Positions 25,600-34,029 of a stretch of DNA of 64,000 nucleotides are shown here, one piece after another; within the stretch, counting starts at the first letter, position 1; each line of letters starts with the position of its first letter. Both the position numbers and the translations under genes were made by a program. This DNA is from Aquilonibacter sp963820185 (GTDB taxonomy: Bacteria > Vulcanimicrobiota > Vulcanimicrobiia > Vulcanimicrobiales > Vulcanimicrobiaceae). The DNA is taken from positions 124,001-188,000 of the forward strand of contig CAWFYV010000003.1 of NCBI GenBank assembly GCA_963820185.1, written 5' to 3'. Below the pieces are notes generated by a model. It was not told the origin of the DNA and made no database searches. It saw only the letters and a program-made list of their open reading frames with translations.

Positions 25600-26214
25600 A
25601 TGCTCACATCTGGGTCCGGCTTACGAGCGGCGCCAGCACTCGCATTTTCCATTTTGATCGCCGGCTGCAGCGGGCAGTCGACAATGGTGCCGGCCAATTC
25701 AGGCACAAACCTGAAGCCTGCGTACGGGCATAGCTACCAAAGCGGCGGGTTTTCACTTTCGCTGACCCCCAACTACGCCTCCGGTTTTGGCCCCGTCGCA
25801 TCGCTCTACCCGCAGGCATCGCAGGCACCGGTACCCGGCCCGGCTGCATCGCTCGGCGGCGGCACGATCGATTTTGGAACGGTCAGCCCGGGGCTCGATT
25901 ATTATTACCGCTATGCGCTCGAAGTAGGAATCACCGCGCCCTCGACTTATCAGCTCATGGCTGCGATCTCGGGTGCCTTTGCTCCGGCCATCCCAGCAAA
26001 CATGCTGACGTGGCTGCAATCAAACCCGGCGCATTACGGCCCAGCCGAGACGCAATTCGGCGGAACGCCGTTCGGCTCGGAGGCCGCGCCACTGCTCGTT
26101 GCTAGCGGTCCGGCTGGAACAAGCAGGCTAAAATACGATTTCATCCTGAGCGTACCAAACACCCGAGCGACGGGACCTGCAAGCGCGCAGGTCGAGTACA
26201 CGGTGATGCCATGA
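25600..26214 (+). CDS. Lipoprotein paralogue of the GTVDFG surface subunit (copy B)
   Basis: A 204-residue protein with a lipoprotein signal (AFSILIAGC, acylated Cys at residue 23). It then parallels the 13705-14379 protein motif by motif: FSLSLTPNYASGFG, GTIDFG at 88-93, YYYRYALEVGI and a C-terminal YDFILSV...AQVEYTVMP. Unlike copy A it is lipid-anchored, so it could hold the structure to the membrane. It overlaps the next gene by four bases, as in copy A. Its function is unknown; a structural role with the subunits of the minus-strand locus is inferred. Confidence 0.7.
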   Translation: MLTSGSGLRAAPALAFSILIAGCSGQSTMVPANSGTNLKPAYGHSYQSGGFSLSLTPNYASGFGPVASLYPQASQAPVPGPAASLGGGTIDFGTVSPGLDYYYRYALEVGITAPSTYQLMAAISGAFAPAIPANMLTWLQSNPAHYGPAETQFGGTPFGSEAAPLLVASGPAGTSRLKYDFILSVPNTRATGPASAQVEYTVMP

Positions 26215-26840
26215 AACGTCGGCTTCTTATTCTCGGACTCGCTGCGGCGTCGCTCACGTCGGCCGTACTGCTTGCGCCGCGCCCCGCGTATTCCTCGTTC
26301 TCGATCGTCCACCAGATCGCAAACGTCCAGATCACCGTGTACGTCGGTATCACGCCCACGCAGGAAGTAATGCCGCAATCGGCCGGCAGCGCCGAAACGG
26401 TAAAGGTATCCGTCGGCGCAACGTCCCGCCAATACATTCAACCATCCACTCGGAACGTGGTGTTCGTTGGAAACCCGGGTCAAACCGTGACCACGCCATG
26501 CGCTGAACAGATCTGGGTAGCACCCGGGGGAGACATGTTCTCCGGGATCGAGACCGGCCTGACCAACACGCTAACGAATCTACATGGCACTGGAACGATT
26601 CCCACCAATGACATTCAATTTCAAAGCTCGTCGATAACGACCGGAACTACATGGAGGTCGTTGCTTGATTATGCACAGGCCGGCAGTTGGCAACTGCTCA
26701 CGACCTTGACGTCGAACGAAGCGCCTGTGTGCCTCAACATGCGCGTTGCAATCCCGGCTGGAACTTCTCCAGGCACGTACTTTGGAGTGATGCCACTCCT
26801 TTATTTCACGGCTACAGGAAGTCCGGCGACGCCGCCGTAG
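26211..26840 (+). CDS. Secreted surface subunit paralogue (copy B)
   Basis: A 209-residue exported protein (MKRRLLILGLAAASLTSAVL signal, cleavage near AYSS). It shares with the 12995-13708 protein the order VTV...VFVGNPGQTVTTPC (compare TAAPGQTVKVLPAC), GTIPTNDI (compare GTFPGKDI) and a C-terminal VAIPAGTSPGTYFG strand. Gene order and the four-base overlap with the preceding gene are the same in both copies, so a two-gene unit has been duplicated on either side of the flagellin gene. No named family. Confidence 0.7.
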   Translation: MKRRLLILGLAAASLTSAVLLAPRPAYSSFSIVHQIANVQITVYVGITPTQEVMPQSAGSAETVKVSVGATSRQYIQPSTRNVVFVGNPGQTVTTPCAEQIWVAPGGDMFSGIETGLTNTLTNLHGTGTIPTNDIQFQSSSITTGTTWRSLLDYAQAGSWQLLTTLTSNEAPVCLNMRVAIPAGTSPGTYFGVMPLLYFTATGSPATPP

Positions 26841-26877
26841 CGGCCCGGTTGACCTCGGAACCTATACTGTAGGGAGT

Positions 26878-28182
26878 ATGGCGTTCACCGAGGGCTTCAT
26901 TTCGGAGCTCGTCGGCCGTAGGGTGACGGTCAACGAGATTCCGATCGGTAAGGTCAGCGACTTTCTCGTCAATAAGCCCGACGACGTCTTTCCGCGTATC
27001 GATGGCCTGGTGATCAAGACCTCACAGGGCCCACGCTTTGCGCCGATCGAGACCGTGGCCACGATCGACCCGAACGGCACCGTCCAACTCACGATGACGC
27101 CGGCTGAGCCCGCACCGCCGGCGGAGAGCGCGCTACTGTTGATCGCCGACCTGCTCGATAAGCAGATCGTCGACGTCGACGGCCGCAAAGTCGTCCGCAT
27201 CAACGACCTCGAGATTGCTCGAGCCGGCGACGGCCTGCGCGTCGTCGCAGCCGACGTCGGCATCGCCGGTCTATTGCGCCGCTTAGGGCTCAAGTCGTTC
27301 GGGAAACGCTTTACCCCCGCGATCTATCGCCGGGTCCCTCGTTCGATGATCGCCTGGGATTCGGTTGCGCCCATCCGCGACGCTAACCCGACCCAAGTGA
27401 ATCTCGCGGTCACCGAAAGCAAGCTCGCACGTCTGCATCCTTCGGAGCTGGCGGAGATCATCAGCGATCTCTCGGCGCGCGAAGCCGCCGCAGTCGTGAG
27501 CCAGCTCGACGACGAGACCGCTGCTGATGCGTTCGAGCATCTCGACGCAGAAACGCAGCGCTCGCTGATCGAAGATATCGGGACCGAACGCGCCGCCGAC
27601 ATCATCGAGGAGATGGACGCCGACGACGCAGCGGACCTTCTCTCCGAACTCGACGAAGAGCAACAGCACGAGCTGCTCTCGGAGATGAACGAGTACACTG
27701 CGAGCGAGCTGCGCGCGCTCGTGAAATACGCCGAGGATACCGCCGGCGGCCTGATGACGACCGACTACACGTGGATTTATCCGCACCGCAGCGCCGAAGC
27801 GACGATCCGTAAGATTCGCGAGATCGCACCGACATCCGAGTTCATTTACTATCTGTACGTCGTCGATAAGAGCGACACGCTTCTCGGCGTACTGACGCTG
27901 CGCGCGCTTCTCCTCGCCGATCCACCTTCGTCGATCGATTCGGTCATGGAGACCGATCTGGTGACGATCCACCCCGACATGTCGTCGGAAGACGTTGCGG
28001 CGACGATCGCGCGTTACGACCTGCTTGCTGTACCGGTCGTCGATCAGCACGGCAAGATGCTCGGCATCGTGACGGTCGACGACGCGATCGACGCGATCAT
28101 GCCCGAAGAGATCGCGCGTAAGCTTCCGAAGTTCACCGCACATCGCCGCATACAGCATCCTGGTGCAAGCGTCGCAGGCTGA
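26878..28182 (+). CDS. PRC-barrel / MgtE N-domain / CBS-pair regulatory protein
   Basis: A 434-residue soluble protein. PRC-barrel-like strands lie at about 1-75 and 85-160 (VGRRVTVNEIPIGKVSDFLV). The MgtE intracellular N domain follows at about 175-290, with repeated LHPSELAEIISDLSA and MDADDAADLLSEL helices, then two CBS domains ending DQHGKMLGIVTVDDAIDAIM. These are the Mg2+-sensing cytoplasmic parts of MgtE, but the membrane domain is missing and an Nramp-type transporter starts 20 bases before this gene ends. It is probably a divalent-metal-sensing gate for that transporter. GGGAG is very close to the ATG, so the exact start is uncertain. Confidence 0.88.
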   Translation: MAFTEGFISELVGRRVTVNEIPIGKVSDFLVNKPDDVFPRIDGLVIKTSQGPRFAPIETVATIDPNGTVQLTMTPAEPAPPAESALLLIADLLDKQIVDVDGRKVVRINDLEIARAGDGLRVVAADVGIAGLLRRLGLKSFGKRFTPAIYRRVPRSMIAWDSVAPIRDANPTQVNLAVTESKLARLHPSELAEIISDLSAREAAAVVSQLDDETAADAFEHLDAETQRSLIEDIGTERAADIIEEMDADDAADLLSELDEEQQHELLSEMNEYTASELRALVKYAEDTAGGLMTTDYTWIYPHRSAEATIRKIREIAPTSEFIYYLYVVDKSDTLLGVLTLRALLLADPPSSIDSVMETDLVTIHPDMSSEDVAATIARYDLLAVPVVDQHGKMLGIVTVDDAIDAIMPEEIARKLPKFTAHRRIQHPGASVAG

Positions 28183-29473
28183 AGCCGCCGCGCCGGCTGA
28201 AGCACCGCGTCGACGTTCGCCGTGGCGCTCGCTGCTGCTGCTCTTTGCTGTTCTGGGTCCGGGATTCGTCACGGCCTCAGCCGGCAACGACGTCGGCGGC
28301 ATCGCAACCTATTCATCAGCCGGCGCGCAATTCGGTTACAACATTCTGTGGTTGATGATTCCACTTGCTGTCGCGCTTATCGTGGTGCAAGAGATGTCTG
28401 CGCGCATGGGTTGCGTCACCGGTAAAGGCCTGGCAGCGCTCATCCGCGAGAACTTCGGCGTTCGTATCTCGGTCTTTGCGATGATCGTGCTGTTTCTGAT
28501 CAATACGCTGATCACGTCGACCGAGTTTGCCGGCATCGCCGCCGCGGCCGAAAACTTTCACATCTCGCGGTACATCGCAGTACCGGTCGCGCTACTTGCC
28601 GTCTTCTTCTTCGTTCTGCGTTTCAACAGTAAAATCGTCGAGCGCGTTTTCGTCGTGTTTTCGCTCGTCTATCTGACCTACATCGTTTCAGCCGTACTGG
28701 CCAAACCTGACTGGCACCAGGTCGCCGTCGGCACGTTCATACCGCACTTCGAGTGGCATACGGCGGGTTGGCTCGCCATGGTCGTCACCGTGATCGGCAC
28801 GACGATCTCGCCCTACATGCAGTTCTTTCTGCAATCGCAAGTCGTAGAGAAGGGCTCGCGCACCGAGGATTTGACCTTCACGCGCATCGACGTGACCAAC
28901 GGATCGATCCTGGCGATCGCGCTGGCCGGATTCATGATTATTGCCAACGCCGCGACGATCTTCATCGCCAACGAGCACGGTGCCAAACTCAATCCCCAAA
29001 CCGCAATGGATTTTGCGGTCGCACTCAAACCGCTCGCCGGCGACGCGGCGGCGTTGATCTTTGCGTTCGGCATACTGAACGCTGGCCTCTTTACCGCGAC
29101 CGTGTTGCCGCTCTCGACCAGTTATATCATTTGCGAAGCGTTGGGCTTCGAGGCTGCGATCGATCGGCGCTTCTCAGAGGCGCCGGTATTCTTCATTCTG
29201 TTCGCCGCGGGACTGCTGGTGGGCGCGGGGTTCGTTCTCATGCCCGGGCTGCCGCTGCTGCAACTCATCCTTTTCGCCCAATTGCTGCAGGGCATCTTAC
29301 TGCCGGCCGAGCTCGTGCTGATGCTGATCATCATCAACCGCAAGTCGGTCATGGGCGCGCACACAAACGGTCCACTCGCTAATGGGATCGCGTGGACAAC
29401 GGCCGTTGTGATCGGCTTACTCTCGTTACTCTATGTGGCCGGACAGTTTATTCCGCAGCTTCTCGGCGCATAA
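28163..29473 (+). CDS. Nramp-family divalent metal transporter
   Basis: A 436-residue inner-membrane protein with about eleven hydrophobic helices, starting at GTG 28163 within the end of the preceding gene. The fold signature is VLGPGFVTASAGNDVGGIAT in helix 1 and YSSAGAQFGYNILW after it. Classical Nramp proteins have DPGN in helix 1 for Mn2+/Fe2+ binding; here the equivalent reads AGND, as in a broad group of Nramp-like proteins whose ions are less certain and may include Mg2+. Coupling to an MgtE-type sensor supports magnesium or manganese. The stop overlaps the convergent GGDEF gene. Confidence 0.87.
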   Translation: MQASQAEAAAPAEAPRRRSPWRSLLLLFAVLGPGFVTASAGNDVGGIATYSSAGAQFGYNILWLMIPLAVALIVVQEMSARMGCVTGKGLAALIRENFGVRISVFAMIVLFLINTLITSTEFAGIAAAAENFHISRYIAVPVALLAVFFFVLRFNSKIVERVFVVFSLVYLTYIVSAVLAKPDWHQVAVGTFIPHFEWHTAGWLAMVVTVIGTTISPYMQFFLQSQVVEKGSRTEDLTFTRIDVTNGSILAIALAGFMIIANAATIFIANEHGAKLNPQTAMDFAVALKPLAGDAAALIFAFGILNAGLFTATVLPLSTSYIICEALGFEAAIDRRFSEAPVFFILFAAGLLVGAGFVLMPGLPLLQLILFAQLLQGILLPAELVLMLIIINRKSVMGAHTNGPLANGIAWTTAVVIGLLSLLYVAGQFIPQLLGA

Positions 29474-31253
29474 CGCGTGGCTTCGTGAGCGTCCGGCGCG
29501 CGTTCTCGGCATCCGCGAAGCACCAGCGGTTGCGGCCTTCTTTTTTCGCGCGATAGAGTGCGCGATCCGAAGACTCCATCAATTCTTCAATCGTCTGGCC
29601 GTCGCTCGGATAGAGCGCGATCCCGATGCTCAAGCGCACTTTGTGCGGCACGCCGTCGATGACGACTGGTTCCTGCATAGCGACGTTGAGCTTGCGCGCG
29701 AGGTCAGCGGCGTCGCTCGGCCCATCGACAATCGGTTGTAAGATCACGAATTCGTCGCCACCGAAACGGGAGATCGTGTCGCTCTCGCGCGTCGCTAGAC
29801 GCAGGCGATGTGCAACCTCTTGGAGCGTCGTATCGCCGACATTGTGGCCATATTTGTCATTGATCAGCTTGAAGTGATCGACGTCGAGGTACATCACCGC
29901 AAAGCCACGATCGTACCGGCGCGCCGTTGCGATCGTCTGTTCGATGCGGTCGTTAAAGAGGACGCGGTTGGGAAGACCGGTGAGCGCGTCGTTGAAGGCG
30001 AGCTGCTCGATGCGCTCGTTCTGCACCTCGCGCTCGAGCGCCGCCGACACGAAGAGGCCGATCAACTGCACCAAGTCGCGCTCGCTCGGATCGATGCTCT
30101 CGTCGCGCGGCGCACGCCCCGCAAAAACCAGCGCGCCGTAGAGCTTATTGAAAACCGTCAAGGGAACGCCGAAATACGAGCGCCACGGCGAGGTCGCGCG
30201 CACGGGATCGTCGCGATACTCCGGCGCGTCCATATCGGCAACGAAGCAGGGCCCGCGCCGCTCGTGCACGTGGTGCGAGAACGACGCACGCGCCGGGTAG
30301 ATCGTCCCCTTGGTGAGCACCGCCTCGCCCGAAGCGTTACGCAGCAACACGCGGTCGCGCTGATACTGCGCGATGTAGCCGATGTTCCAACCGAAGAGTT
30401 CTACGCCGAGACTGAGTGCCTCGTCGATCTGCTCGTCGAGCGACTCGTGGCCCGATGCAGCAACCATCACCAACCGCCGCAAGCGTTCGCTTTGTGCTGC
30501 GATCGCACGCTCCGCGTCGCGCTGTGCACCGACGTTCTTAAAGATCGCGTAGGCGCCGCCAATGTTCCCCGCGACGTGCAGGGGTACGAGTTTGAGCTGC
30601 ACGTCGAGCCGATTGCCGAGCCGATCGAGTAGCAGCGAATCGACTTCGCTGGCCTCGCCGCGCATCGCACTACGCAGCAAATCATCGGCCGCATCGCGTC
30701 GCTCCGGCGCGATTAGCTCGGTCCAGGGTTTGCCCACGATGCGCTCGCCGAGAAATCCCGTCTCACCTTCGAGTGCAACATTTACGCGAGAGATCGCGCC
30801 CGTACTCTTGAGCTCCATGATCCCGTCGGGGTGGTATTCGAAGAGCGAGCGAAACTTCTCTTGATTGATGGTCAGCGACGTTTCAGCCGAGCGCAAGGCG
30901 ACGATGTCGCGCGCCTGCGCAAAGATCCCGACGATCTCATCGTTGAAACGCGCGGGGAAGACGTAGCACTCGACCGGGATGATCGTCCCGTCGCGATGCC
31001 GAGCGCTGGTGTCGAAGTGGTCCGTGCCCCCGGCGCGCGCAGTCTGGAGCGCGAGATCGACGCGCGACTGGTCCGCCGGAGCGACGTGTGTCCGGTAGGA
31101 CGAACCAATGAAATCTTTCAGACCGTAACCGGTGAGCGCTTGCGCCGCCTCATTTGCGACAATAGTCACCCCATCCGTATCGTAAAGCACGACGGCGTCA
31201 GGAGTATCTTGGTACATCGAGGCTACGGCCTCGCGCAATACGTTCGGGTCCAT
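29448..31253 (-). CDS. Diguanylate cyclase with PAS-PAS-GAF sensory domains
   Basis: A 601-residue signalling protein with no membrane segment. Two PAS domains (about 10-120 and 130-245; the second contains RSLFEYHPDGIMELK), a GAF domain (about 260-405, with SYFGVPLTVFNKLYGALVF) and a C-terminal GGDEF domain. GGDEF is intact at 498-502, and RESD at 489-492 is the inhibitory I-site five residues upstream. It should therefore make cyclic di-GMP from GTP with product feedback, in response to ligands bound by the PAS/GAF part. There is no EAL domain. It is divergent from the PucR-type regulator with 39 bp between starts. Confidence 0.93.
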   Translation of the reverse strand: MDPNVLREAVASMYQDTPDAVVLYDTDGVTIVANEAAQALTGYGLKDFIGSSYRTHVAPADQSRVDLALQTARAGGTDHFDTSARHRDGTIIPVECYVFPARFNDEIVGIFAQARDIVALRSAETSLTINQEKFRSLFEYHPDGIMELKSTGAISRVNVALEGETGFLGERIVGKPWTELIAPERRDAADDLLRSAMRGEASEVDSLLLDRLGNRLDVQLKLVPLHVAGNIGGAYAIFKNVGAQRDAERAIAAQSERLRRLVMVAASGHESLDEQIDEALSLGVELFGWNIGYIAQYQRDRVLLRNASGEAVLTKGTIYPARASFSHHVHERRGPCFVADMDAPEYRDDPVRATSPWRSYFGVPLTVFNKLYGALVFAGRAPRDESIDPSERDLVQLIGLFVSAALEREVQNERIEQLAFNDALTGLPNRVLFNDRIEQTIATARRYDRGFAVMYLDVDHFKLINDKYGHNVGDTTLQEVAHRLRLATRESDTISRFGGDEFVILQPIVDGPSDAADLARKLNVAMQEPVVIDGVPHKVRLSIGIALYPSDGQTIEELMESSDRALYRAKKEGRNRWCFADAENARRTLTKPRVMRREAAE

Positions 31254-31292
31254 CTGTATGAACTATCGTCAATTTCGCCGAAGGGTCCGCCG

Positions 31293-32435
31293 ATGACCCC
31301 CGACCAAATCGTCGAGTTTGCCGAAGACTTTGCACGCGTGGCCGCGGCAGGCGGTGGCGCGAAAGCGCTTGCCGCGCATCTTTCGAGCGCCGCGGGGGTC
31401 GGAGTGCTGGTCGAGGACGCCGAATGGCGCCACGTCGCGACCGCCGGCAAAGGCAGCCTTCCGGCCACGGCCCGCGGCCTTCGCAACGGGACAGCCCACA
31501 CCGTGCCGGTTGCGGCCGGCCCCCACCAGCTCGGCTACCTTTCGGTCTTCCCGGGACCCGACGGCATCGACGAGGATCTGGGGCGCCTCGTGCGACTCGC
31601 CGCTGCGGCGATCGCGCTCGAGCTGGCGCGCGAAACCGACGGCGGCCGCGGCCGCCGTCGCACGTTCTGGGAGCGTCTGCTCAGCGGCGCCTATCACGAG
31701 TTCAGTTCCGCGCGCGAAGACGCAAGCGCACGGGGCATTACGCTCGCGCCGCACTATGTGTGCGTCGCGCTCGAAGCGGAGGCCGCGCCCGACGAAGATC
31801 ATGCGAGCGCGCTCGCGGAACTGCGCGCGCTCAGCACTGACACGTTTCGCTCGAGCGAAGCCGACGTCGGTATCATCGAACGCGGCGTGACCCTCGTCGT
31901 GCTCATGCCGGCAACGCGCGAAGTCGACGCCGAAAATGCAAAAACGGCTGCGCTCCTCTTACCGAAGACGGCAGCAAAGCGCAAACCCGGCTTGCGCATT
32001 GCGGGCGGCATCTCGGCGAGCACGAATGCACTCGAAGCCCAACGTGGTCTGGAAAGTGCCGAGGCCGCGCTCGCGATCGCGCGGCGAATCTACGGTAGCG
32101 GCCGGGTCGCCGCGTTCGACGATCTCGGCGCGTACCCGCTGCTCTACGGCGGTGCGAGCGCTGCGGAACTCTTGGCGCTTGCGCGCGGCGTGCTCGCCCC
32201 GTTACGCGCCTACGATGACAAACACCAAACCGAGCTCGAACGCACGCTCGCGCTCTACTTTTCAACGGGGCAAAACGTGAAGACGACTGCCTCAGAGCTC
32301 AATGTCCATCGTCATACGGTCTTCTACCGCCTGCGACAGATCAACGAAATCTCGGGACGCTCGCTCGAGAGCGCTCATGACCAACTCACTCTCCGCTTAG
32401 CGATTGCGATCGATGCACTCCACAACCAACAATAA
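31293..32435 (+). CDS. PucR/CdaR-family transcriptional regulator
   Basis: A 380-residue regulator. An N-terminal GAF-like or sensory part (AAGVGVLVEDAEWRHVATAG) is followed by a GGDEF-like middle region and a C-terminal PucR helix-turn-helix: TLALYFSTGQNVKTTASELN, then VHRHTVFYRLRQINEISG. AAGGG lies eight bases before the ATG at 31293. PucR/CdaR proteins control purine, glycerate or amino-compound catabolism. It overlaps the glutamine synthetase gene by 23 bp, so nitrogen metabolism is the likely theme; the effector is unknown. Confidence 0.87.
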   Translation: MTPDQIVEFAEDFARVAAAGGGAKALAAHLSSAAGVGVLVEDAEWRHVATAGKGSLPATARGLRNGTAHTVPVAAGPHQLGYLSVFPGPDGIDEDLGRLVRLAAAAIALELARETDGGRGRRRTFWERLLSGAYHEFSSAREDASARGITLAPHYVCVALEAEAAPDEDHASALAELRALSTDTFRSSEADVGIIERGVTLVVLMPATREVDAENAKTAALLLPKTAAKRKPGLRIAGGISASTNALEAQRGLESAEAALAIARRIYGSGRVAAFDDLGAYPLLYGGASAAELLALARGVLAPLRAYDDKHQTELERTLALYFSTGQNVKTTASELNVHRHTVFYRLRQINEISGRSLESAHDQLTLRLAIAIDALHNQQ

Positions 32436-33693
32436 ACGCGACGTCTTCAAGATAGCCAAGGAGCGCAACGTGCGCTTCGTGCGGCTGGTTTTCGCCGACA
32501 TCTTCGGCGTTAGCAAGAACGTGTCGATCCCCGCAACCGAACTCGAGGCTGCGCTCGAGGGACGCGTAACCTTCGACGGCGGATCGATCGATGGGTTTGT
32601 CCGCGGCGAAGAGCTCGACATGGTGCTTCGTCCGGATCCGGCGACGTTTGCCGTCTATCCATGGTCAAATCCCGACGGCGCGGAGGCGCGGTTGCTGTGC
32701 GACATCGCGATGCCCGACGGGTCGCCGTTTGAAGGATGCCCCCGCACGACGCTTGCGCGCGCGCTCGAGAGTGCGCGTTCGGTGCTGCCGGCGCTCGCAA
32801 TCGGCCTCGAGGTCGAGTTCTATCTCTTCGAGGGTGGCACGAATACGTCGGACGTTGGAAGTTACTTTGACTTTTCTGCCAACGACCGCGGCGAAGATGC
32901 CCGAAGCGCGATCGTGGCCGCACTGCAGAGCATGGGGATTGCGGTTGCTTCGGCACACCACGAGATCGGCGCCGGCCAGCATGAGATCGACCTCGCCTTC
33001 GTCGAGCCGCTCGCCGCGGCCGACAACGTGCTCACGCTGCGGACGATTGCCAAGCATGTCGCAGCAAGTTTCGGTCTCGACGCGACGTTCATGCCTAAAC
33101 CGCTTGAAGAACGCGCCGGCAGCGGGCTGCATGTCGAGCTCGCGCTCGGCGAAGGCGCCGAGGAAGAGACGATGCTCTACGTCGTGGGTGGATTGCTCGA
33201 ACACGCGCCGGCGACGACCGCGATCTGCAATTCCACGGTGAATTCATATAAGCGCCTTGTTGCCGCGTGGGATGCACCCATCTATACGGTGTGGTCGGAG
33301 CGCAGCGTCAATGCGCTCGTGCGCGTCCCGCCGGCCAGTCGTCCGCGCCACATCGAGATGCGCAGTCCTGATCCGGCGTGCAATCCGTATCTCGCACTCG
33401 CCGTGCTCCTCGGCGCCGCGACCGACGGTATCGAGCGCAGTGTGCTTCCCGGCGCGGCTCTTGCCGGATCAACGTATGACCTGGGCGAGCGCGAGCGGCG
33501 CGAGCTCGGCATCGGCACGCTACCGAAATCGTTGCGCCAAGCCATCAACGAACTCGACAAAGACGCCGTCGTGCGCGCCGCCCTCGGCGATCACATTTAT
33601 CACGCCTATCGCGACGCAAAACTGGCGGAATACGAAAGCTATCGCAGAGCCGTGCACCCGTGGGAACACAAAGCGTACTTGAAGTTGTACTGA
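32413..33693 (+). CDS. glnA: Glutamine synthetase family protein (type I)
   Basis: A 426-residue enzyme condensing ammonia with glutamate, or a related gamma-glutamyl ligase. FVRLVFADIFGVSKNVSIP and DGGSIDGF form the N-terminal beta-grasp, IGLEVEFYLFE the first metal motif, HHEIGAGQHEIDLAF the ATP/metal motif, GSGLHVELAL the glutamate loop and RPRHIEMRSPDPACNPYLAL the C-terminal catalytic segment. I choose ATG 32413; a TTG at 32404 is possible. It lacks the adenylylation-tyrosine tail of the 470-residue type and has no cysteine-rich end. Since its start lies inside the pucR-like gene, both form one unit. Confidence 0.9.
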   Translation: MHSTTNNKRDVFKIAKERNVRFVRLVFADIFGVSKNVSIPATELEAALEGRVTFDGGSIDGFVRGEELDMVLRPDPATFAVYPWSNPDGAEARLLCDIAMPDGSPFEGCPRTTLARALESARSVLPALAIGLEVEFYLFEGGTNTSDVGSYFDFSANDRGEDARSAIVAALQSMGIAVASAHHEIGAGQHEIDLAFVEPLAAADNVLTLRTIAKHVAASFGLDATFMPKPLEERAGSGLHVELALGEGAEEETMLYVVGGLLEHAPATTAICNSTVNSYKRLVAAWDAPIYTVWSERSVNALVRVPPASRPRHIEMRSPDPACNPYLALAVLLGAATDGIERSVLPGAALAGSTYDLGERERRELGIGTLPKSLRQAINELDKDAVVRAALGDHIYHAYRDAKLAEYESYRRAVHPWEHKAYLKLY

Positions 33694-33697
33694 ATTT

Positions 33698-34017
33698 GTC
33701 ATCCCGAGCGTAGCGAGCACGGCGAGCGTAGTCGAGGGACCGACACGACGCTGCCTTCGGACTGCTTCCTCGCGAAGACGCTCCTCGCGACACATCGTGT
33801 GTCGCTCCTGCTGCGCGAGTTTTGCGCCACGTCCAAAGGAAGTTCGCATCGTGCGAATGGCGCAAAACTTCGAGCCTTCTTTCGAAAGCAGTCCAAAGGC
33901 ACCGCGGCATTCGCGTCGCCGCACGCGCGACACGACGTCGCGCACCCTTTTCCGAGGCGTTGAACAGGTTGCCGCAGCCCCTCGACTACGGCGCGTTGCG
34001 CCTACGCTCGGGATGAC
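33698..34017. repeat. Full copy of the dispersed extragenic repeat
   Basis: No gene in 33694-34029. Outer ends are GTCATCCCGAGCGTAG (33698-33713) and its reverse complement CTACGCTCGGGATGAC (34002-34017), with GTCGAGGGAC/CCCTCGACTAC inside them. The core is GCGAGTTTTGCGCCA (33815-33829) facing TGGCGCAAAACTTCGAGCC (33858-33876), separated by the conserved AAGGAAGTTCGCATC. The whole forms a nested palindrome between convergent glnA and ridA. Confidence 0.88.
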
Positions 34018-34029
34018 AAAGGGCGTTGA

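Noticed and set aside
26855..26880. Leaderless promoter TATACT just before the PRC/CBS gene
   Set aside because: TTGACC upstream is only eight bases from TATACT, far from the 16-18 needed, so the -35/-10 pair is not credible.
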